Below, one piece after another: positions 39,301-42,777 of a stretch of DNA of 42,777 bases. The DNA lies in NCBI GenBank assembly GCA_035555435.1, contig DATMGN010000023.1:1-42777 (forward strand), in the 5' to 3' direction. The translations under genes were made by a program, and so were the position numbers. Source of the DNA: 73-13 sp035555435 (GTDB lineage: Bacteria; Actinomycetota; Actinomycetes; Actinomycetales; Microbacteriaceae). Position 1 is the stretch's first letter; the number at the start of each line of letters is the position of its first letter. A model generated the notes under the pieces. The model was not told the DNA's origin and ran no database searches. It saw nothing but the letters and a program-made list of their open reading frames with translations.

Positions 39301-40355
39301 ACGAGCACCCGCTTGCCGTCCATCGCGAGCGCGCCGATCGCGTTCACGATCGTCTGCGTCGCGCCCGTGCCCGGCAGCGTGCGCACGACGAGCGAGTTGC
39401 CCGCCTGGATCTGCGCGAGCACCTGCTCCTGCTCGTCGTCGGCGTCGAGCAGCAAGGAGTCGGTCTGCGGCGAGCGCGCGTCCGACGGCACGGGCTCGAC
39501 GGGGCGGAACGACTCGCGAATCGTCTGCACCGCCGACTCATTGCCGGCGATCGCGTCGAGCACGGGATGCGCGAGCGTCCTCGCGTCCTCGACCATCGAC
39601 CCCGCAACCTCGGCGAAGGACGTCAGCACGAGCCGCGGCGCGACGCGGAAGTCCGGCAGGTGCGCGGTGAGCCCGCGGAGTCGGTCGATCACCGCGTTCG
39701 GCGTGAAGCCGCCGCCCTCCGCCTGCGCGAGCGCGGGGAACGCCTCGCCGTCGAGCTTGATGCCGAACTGGCCGTGCAGCGCGCCGGCGAACGCCGGGTT
39801 CAGCTCGTTGGTGCCCCGCAGCACGAGCTCGTAGTCGTCGCCGATCCGGCGCAGGCCCACGCTGCGCAGCAGCACGGGCGCGCTGAAGCGCTCCGTGAAC
39901 GGCTCGCCGTCGAGATCCCAGGTGTGCTCCCACTCGGCCACCACGATGCCGAGCCGCACCGAGTCGATGCCGCGCGCCGCCGCGAGCTCCGTCGACTTCG
40001 CGAGGATCGCCTCGGCCGCCTGCTGCGCGGTACGCCACGCGAAGTTCTCGCGGATGAGCGACGACAGCCGCGTGCGCTTGCCCGCGATGAACGGCGCGAG
40101 ACCACCCGGGTGGGTGCTCGTCAGCTCGATCCGGGTGCGGGGCGTGTCCTCGAAATGCAGTAGCGGGCTGCGACCGCCCAGTCGTGCGAGCTCCGCGCGC
40201 CAGGCTGCGCGGGCCGGCTCCGCGACGTCGATGAGCTGCAGACCAGACTCTCCGAGCGCGGGCGCGGACACCCCGCCCGGGCTCCCGTCAGGGCCGTCAC
40301 CGGGTGCGATGATCGGCAGCTGCTCCGCCGTCGCCGTGTTCTCGAGACCCCACAC
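36309..40355 (-). CDS. Large helicase-like protein with degenerate ATPase motifs and a nuclease-like C-terminus
   Basis: A 1348-residue protein resembling the actinobacterial AAA/superfamily I helicase-like family with a restriction-nuclease-type end (MTES_1575-like). The P-loop is LPGTGATQT (327-335): Ala332 stands where the Walker A lysine belongs. The Walker B-like TVILVDAG (about 851-858) lacks the usual Glu, while FGDPVTQVP and LTRSYRAGGEELVELVN match later helicase motifs. Near 1165-1235 is CAVVESDSDLL, then GWTYVRVHAFELFQDPE, like the end of a Vsr-fold nuclease. A Pro/Glu/Ala-rich tail closes it. GTG 40355, six bases after TACAGT, is the likely leaderless start. It may act in DNA repair or defence; function unproven. 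Confidence 0.75.
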   Translation of the reverse strand: MWGLENTATAEQLPIIAPGDGPDGSPGGVSAPALGESGLQLIDVAEPARAAWRAELARLGGRSPLLHFEDTPRTRIELTSTHPGGLAPFIAGKRTRLSSLIRENFAWRTAQQAAEAILAKSTELAAARGIDSVRLGIVVAEWEHTWDLDGEPFTERFSAPVLLRSVGLRRIGDDYELVLRGTNELNPAFAGALHGQFGIKLDGEAFPALAQAEGGGFTPNAVIDRLRGLTAHLPDFRVAPRLVLTSFAEVAGSMVEDARTLAHPVLDAIAGNESAVQTIRESFRPVEPVPSDARSPQTDSLLLDADDEQEQVLAQIQAGNSLVVRTLPGTGATQTIVNAIGALAMDGKRVLVVGARRTALRSIRDRLTGLGLPGLVASPRTARRDAVLGITRAEQAARPELTEVDDALVRLRSVIRDYRDALTRPDAVLGVTVLDCVSELSRLAGSAPHARTTARLSRATVEALAPEGERERFAQVMSTAARYGEFKHAPGESAWFGAQFTSADAATRAHAFAVRVHQQSLPDLIQRGNRLIEGTHMRPYNSVAELAVYCRLLLDLRETLDRFQPSVFDRSITELISATAPRRDHPEMSNADRRRLRKLAEEYLRPGVRVPDLHEALVRVQKQRVLWHRYVAEGAVPRVPVGIAEVLVALQAVELDLAELDAPLGREGDRRLAAMPLAKLQELLAGLAVESEALENLQERSALMGALHAVGLDPLVKDLAERKVGVAAMRDELELAWWKSALAGLLESDRALLGANTSVLDRLEEDFRLVDEAHARGNAAALAWRLAEQWAMGLVDWPEEAAALKRVLRREHVTSHDLHTAAPHLDRALSPVWLASPYEIAQISPVMPFDTVILVDAGTLTVAESALAIRRGRQVIAFGDPVTQVPTPFETAVRERRGADSGEPVADLHEGSALSVLSGLLRVFTLTRSYRAGGEELVELVNRRFYAGRVQAQPWAGTYRGVQALAVERIEEGRGLLNESASAVESPDAEVQRVVELVLAHVREHPAESLMVVTPSHRHATRVMARVLEESGRRGELAAWLTQEREEPFEVLALEHAVSISRDRVVFSLGYGRTAHGRVLTEFGPLSAPGGDRAFASAITSARRALTIVTAIDAEDIEGRTSAAGSLAFAAVLRDIATTVPVVDRDGDGDPMIVDLAARLRARGLTTRLGYRGMLPLVASYGQRCAVVESDSDLLAASLRESLRLRPELLKRFGWTYVRVHAFELFQDPELVADRIAELLGAPVVERAVEEPAAVEPVVEEPAAVEPAVVDPADLAQGLAVDVEPTPGGSLSERGESEGASASAPSAAEPITEPIPLEGLALEETDSGFEVGPQRGWSLADDLDADRA

Positions 40356-40459
40356 ACGGCCACTGTAGGAAGCTCGCGGGGCGAAAGGCCGCCGCACACA
40401 CGGCATTGCGCCGGATTGCCAGGCCCCGCGTCGCGTTCTGCCGGACAAGTCCACGACGA

Positions 40460-40491
40460 CGAAGGGCGCCACCTTTCGGTGACGCCCTTCG
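40460..40491 (-). terminator. Hairpin terminator after rplL
   Basis: On the minus strand CGAAGGGCGTCACC, loop GAAA, GGTGGCGCCCTTCG: 14 pairs with one T.G position. It is 25 bases after the rplL stop and ends the rplJ-rplL operon. Confidence 0.75.
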
Positions 40492-40516
40492 CGACTCGTG
40501 CGAGTCGGTGCAACGA

Positions 40517-40909
40517 TCAAGCAAGCTTGACGGTCGCGCCGGCCTCCTCGAGCTGAGCCTTCGCCTTCTCGGCGGTCTCCTTGTTGACGCCCTCGAGCAC
40601 CTTCGCACCCGCGGTCTCCGCAAGCGCCTTGGCCTCGGACAGGCCGAGGTTCGTGAGCGCACGGACCTCCTTGATGACCTGGATCTTCTTGTCACCCGCG
40701 GCCTCGAGAACGACGTCGAACGAGTCCTTCTCCTCCGCCGCAGCCTCGCCGCCGCCGGCACCGCCGGCCGCCGGGGCCGCCGCGACCGCGACCGGAGCCG
40801 CAGCGGTGACCTCGAAGACCTCCTCGAACTTCTTCACGAACTCGGAGAGCTCGATGAGGGTGAGCTCCTTGAACGCCTCGATGAGCTCGTCGCTCGTCAG
40901 CTTCGCCAT
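40517..40909 (-). CDS. rplL: 50S ribosomal protein L7/L12
   Basis: A 130-residue stalk protein that recruits translation factors. The N-terminal dimerisation helices (MAKLTSDELIEAFKELTLIE), the Ala/Gly-rich hinge and the C-terminal domain with EKDSFDVVLEAAGDKKIQVI, KEVRALTNLGLSEAKALAE and EEAGATVKLA are complete. AGGAG precedes the ATG. It is co-transcribed with rplJ (52-base gap). Confidence 0.98.
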   Translation of the reverse strand: MAKLTSDELIEAFKELTLIELSEFVKKFEEVFEVTAAAPVAVAAAPAAGGAGGGEAAAEEKDSFDVVLEAAGDKKIQVIKEVRALTNLGLSEAKALAETAGAKVLEGVNKETAEKAKAQLEEAGATVKLA

Positions 40910-40961
40910 TTCTTACTCCTGATTTGGATCGGTTTATGTGGTCTGAATGGTTCGACCGCGC

Positions 40962-41477
40962 TTACGCGTCGGTCTCCTGCTTCGCCCGCAGCGCGTCGAC
41001 CGTGCGAACGGCCTGCGCGAGGGGCGCGTTGAAGAGGTAGGCAGCCTTGAACAGCGAAGCCTTGGCGGCACCCGCGAACTTCGCGAGCAGCACCTCCCGG
41101 CTTTCGAGGTTCGCGAGCTTCTCCACCTCAGCGGCGCTCAGGGCGGCGCCATCGAAGTAGCCGCCCTTCACGACGAGCAGGGGGTTGGCCTTGGCGAAGT
41201 CACGCAGCTTCTTCGCGACGGCGACGGGGTCGCCGTGCACGAACGCGATCGCGGACGGACCGACGAGCTCGTCGTCGAACGACGAGATCCCTGCCCGGTT
41301 CGCCGCGATCTTCGTCAGCGTGTTCTTCACCACGGCGTACGACGCGTCCTCACGGATGTCGCTGCGCAGCTGCTTGAGCTGTGCGACCGTGAGACCGCGG
41401 TACTCGGTCAGCAGTACGGCGTTCGAGCTGGAGAACTTCTCCGCGAGCTCGGCGACCGTCGCCTCCTTGTCAGCCAT
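40962..41477 (-). CDS. rplJ: 50S ribosomal protein L10
   Basis: A 171-residue L10 that anchors L7/L12 dimers to the ribosome. MADKEATVAELAEKFSSSNA, LLTEYRGLTVAQLKQLRSDI, VVKNTLTKIA and the C-terminal helix for L12 binding (EKLANLESREVLLAKFAG onward) are present. The ATG at 41477 has CAGGAG seven bases upstream. Its 5' leader contains an attenuator-like hairpin, and L10-(L12) autoregulation is known for this operon in bacteria. Confidence 0.97.
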   Translation of the reverse strand: MADKEATVAELAEKFSSSNAVLLTEYRGLTVAQLKQLRSDIREDASYAVVKNTLTKIAANRAGISSFDDELVGPSAIAFVHGDPVAVAKKLRDFAKANPLLVVKGGYFDGAALSAAEVEKLANLESREVLLAKFAGAAKASLFKAAYLFNAPLAQAVRTVDALRAKQETDA

Positions 41478-41662
41478 GGTGCTCCTGTGTTTGTCGTGGT
41501 TTCGGCGCCGAATCCCCAGACCCACGAAAAAAGCTCCGTGCGCAGACGCACGGAGCTCAAGAGAACCTCGTAACACCTGCGCGGGCGCCGCTTTCGCGGA
41601 CCTTCGTCGCTACGCCCTTGCGGACGCGGCGAACCAGCGGTCTTCGGCAGTGGAAAAGTCTA
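41478..41662 (-). promoter_or_regulatory. rplJ leader with -10 element and attenuator hairpin (L10 leader)
   Basis: On the minus strand TAGACT (41657-41662) is a good -10. About 170 bases of untranslated leader follow. Within it AGCTCCGTGCG, loop TCTG, CGCACGGAGCT (41557 down to 41532) and a run of six T (41532-41527) form a complete intrinsic terminator before the rplJ start. This matches the known L10 leader, where L10-L12 binding upstream tilts the balance towards termination; the binding fold itself was not checked. Confidence 0.75.
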
Positions 41663-41668
41663 GCAGAC

Positions 41669-42016
41669 CTAGTTCGCGGCCTCGTACGCGGCGATGATCG
41701 CCGCCGGGATGCGCCCGCGGTCGCCGATCTCGTGCCCGTTGGCCCGCGCCCACTCGCGGATCGCGGTTACGTCGTTGGAGCCGTTGGAGTGGCGGCCGGC
41801 GCCCCGACGGCGCGCGCCCGGCTTCGGGGACGCGCCGGTGCCGACGCGGCGGCCCGCCGAGATGAAGGGGGCGAGCGCGTCGCGCAGCTTCGCGACGTTG
41901 TCCGGGCCGAGGTCGATCTCGTACTGGGTGCCGTTGATCGAGAACGTCGTCGTCGCCGCACCCGCGGTCAGCGGCGTGCCGTCGAAATCATCAATGAGCA
42001 CCGTCTTAATCGCCAT
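41669..42016 (-). CDS. lsr2: Lsr2 nucleoid-associated protein
   Basis: A 115-residue Lsr2, the actinobacterial H-NS-like xenogeneic silencer that binds AT-rich minor grooves. The N-terminal oligomerisation part reads TVLIDDFDGTPL and FSINGTQYEIDLGPDN. After a flexible linker, the DNA-binding part IREWARANGHEIGDRGRIPA holds the RGR hook. The ATG at 42016 follows TAGAAT by six bases, suggesting a leaderless or very short leader. It lies directly upstream of the rplJ promoter. Confidence 0.96.
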   Translation of the reverse strand: MAIKTVLIDDFDGTPLTAGAATTTFSINGTQYEIDLGPDNVAKLRDALAPFISAGRRVGTGASPKPGARRRGAGRHSNGSNDVTAIREWARANGHEIGDRGRIPAAIIAAYEAAN

Positions 42017-42035
42017 ACCCTCATTCTATTTCCAT

Positions 42036-42091
42036 CGACTGTGCATTTCTCGCCCGATATCCGGAAAATGCGCCGCAAAAGTGCACAGTCG
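42036..42091. promoter_or_regulatory. Spaced dyad upstream of lsr2
   Basis: CGACTGTGCA (42036-42045) and TGCACAGTCG (42082-42091) are perfect inverse arms with a 36-base, relatively AT-rich spacer. They flank the region where the lsr2 promoter should lie. They may serve autoregulation or act as a terminator for the upstream kinase gene. Confidence 0.5.
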
Positions 42092-42108
42092 TTTACTCGC
42101 GAAGCGGG

Positions 42109-42777
42109 TTAGGAGAACGCGAGGGGGAGGGTGATTCGGAGTACGGTGCGGCCGGGGGCCGATTCCACGGTCACGTCGCCGTCGTGGGCATGCACGATCG
42201 CCTCGACGATCGCAAGCCCCAGCCCGGTCGACCCGGTCGCGCGAGAACGCGACGCGTCGCCGCGCACGAAGCGGCCGAACACCTGGCCGACGAGCTCGGG
42301 CGGGATGCCGGGCCCGTCGTCCTCGATCTCGACGACGGCCCGCGCCCCCTCCGCTCGCACGCGCGCGACGACACTCGTGCCGGCGGGGGTGTGGACGGCG
42401 GCGTTCGCGAGGAGGTTCGCGACGGCCTGGTGCAGTCGCGGCCCGTCGCCCGCGACCGTCACGCTCGTCGGGGCGTCGACGGCCCAGTCGTGGTCGGGGG
42501 ACGCGACCTGCGCGTCAGCGACGGCGATCGCGACGACCTGCGCGAGCTCGACGGGCTCGCGGGCGAGGTCGCGCGACTCGTCGACGCGGGCGAGCAGCAG
42601 CAGGTCCTCCACGAGCCCCGTCATCCGGATCGACTCCGACTCGATCCGGTCGAGGGAGTGCTTGACGTCGGAGCGCAGCCGCGCGCCCGATCGTCGGGTC
42701 AGCTCGGCGTATCCGCGGATCGAAGCGAGCGGCGTGCGCAGCTCGTGGGAAGCGTCGGCGACGAAGCGACGCAGCCG
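42109..42777 (-). CDS. Sensor histidine kinase, 3' part (cut by the window end)
   Basis: The last 222 residues of a two-component kinase. The visible N-terminal part is the dimerisation/phosphoacceptor helix ADASHELRTPLASIRGYAEL, with the phosphorylated His. Then come LLLLARVDESRDL, the N-box region HQAVANLLANAAVHTP, the G1 box EIEDDGPGIPPEL, the F-box FGRFVRGDASRSR and the G2 box STGLGLAIVEAIVHAHDG. The sensor domain and membrane segments lie outside. It is an OmpR-linked type (HisKA/HATPase). The response regulator would be expected upstream on the same strand, beyond the window. Confidence 0.93.
   Translation of the reverse strand, partial: RLRRFVADASHELRTPLASIRGYAELTRRSGARLRSDVKHSLDRIESESIRMTGLVEDLLLLARVDESRDLAREPVELAQVVAIAVADAQVASPDHDWAVDAPTSVTVAGDGPRLHQAVANLLANAAVHTPAGTSVVARVRAEGARAVVEIEDDGPGIPPELVGQVFGRFVRGDASRSRATGSTGLGLAIVEAIVHAHDGDVTVESAPGRTVLRITLPLAFS

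Noticed and set aside
36693..40163. A very long open frame (over 1100 codons) on the plus strand opposite the helicase-like gene, and similar long antisense frames at 85-1551, 4493-6100, 7064-9316 and 9836-11422
   Set aside because: They mirror the third-position GC bias of the real genes, consist mainly of Arg/Ala/Gly/Asp runs, have no ribosome sites and match no protein family.

Overview
The window is a high-GC actinobacterial chromosome segment, most likely from Microbacteriaceae (Micrococcales). The evidence is very GC-rich third positions, many GTG/TTG starts, an Lsr2 gene beside rplJ-rplL, an actinobacterial-type DUF4349 lipoprotein and galU next to a RimJ-type acetyltransferase. I cannot name the genus from sequence alone. 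The window has two halves.

Bases 1-24100 are an accessory catabolic island, apparently for phenolic, probably lignin- or phenylpropanoid-type, compounds. It holds a GntR/FCD regulator, three tandem SMP-30-type lactonase genes (the one next to the regulator is frameshifted), and two SDR + VAO-type flavin oxidase modules (3706-6133 and 24027-21614) that sit at opposite ends in inverted orientation. Between them are three HpaB-type flavin monooxygenases, one HpaC-type flavin reductase, an acyl-CoA-dehydrogenase-fold hydroxylase, a zinc-independent MDR reductase, another SDR, two luciferase-like (LLM) oxidoreductases and a GcvT-fold, LigM-like candidate O-demethylase. Five different local regulators (GntR, AraC, two sister TetRs, IclR) are interleaved. 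An 11-bp palindrome, TTGTCNGACAA, occurs at five sites upstream of seven catabolic genes, often directly after a -10-like hexamer. I propose that it is the operator of the GntR regulator and ties the island into one regulon. Separate palindromes mark the likely TetR and IclR targets. No transporter, CoA ligase or ring-cleavage dioxygenase is visible, so the pathway is incomplete here.

Bases 24326-31952 are a transition zone: a DUF4349 lipoprotein, two divergent LLM oxidoreductases, rlmN, a GNAT acetyltransferase, an AhpD-like protein with a strong terminator, a stretch of about 540 bases with no recognised gene, a decayed TetR gene, and two cupin genes, one cut by an in-frame TGA.

Bases 32022-42777 are core chromosome: tRNA-Ala(CGC), an unknown membrane protein, a RimJ-like acetyltransferase coupled to galU, 5-formyl-THF cyclo-ligase - FmdB zinc ribbon - mscL, a very large degenerate helicase/nuclease-like protein with a coupled 58-codon gene, rplL, rplJ with an attenuator leader, lsr2, and the 3' part of a sensor histidine kinase that runs off the window.

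The most interesting points are the five-site operator network with its mirrored SDR-oxidase modules, the pairing of a GcvT-like demethylase with an LLM protein, and the 1348-residue helicase-like protein that lacks its Walker A lysine.
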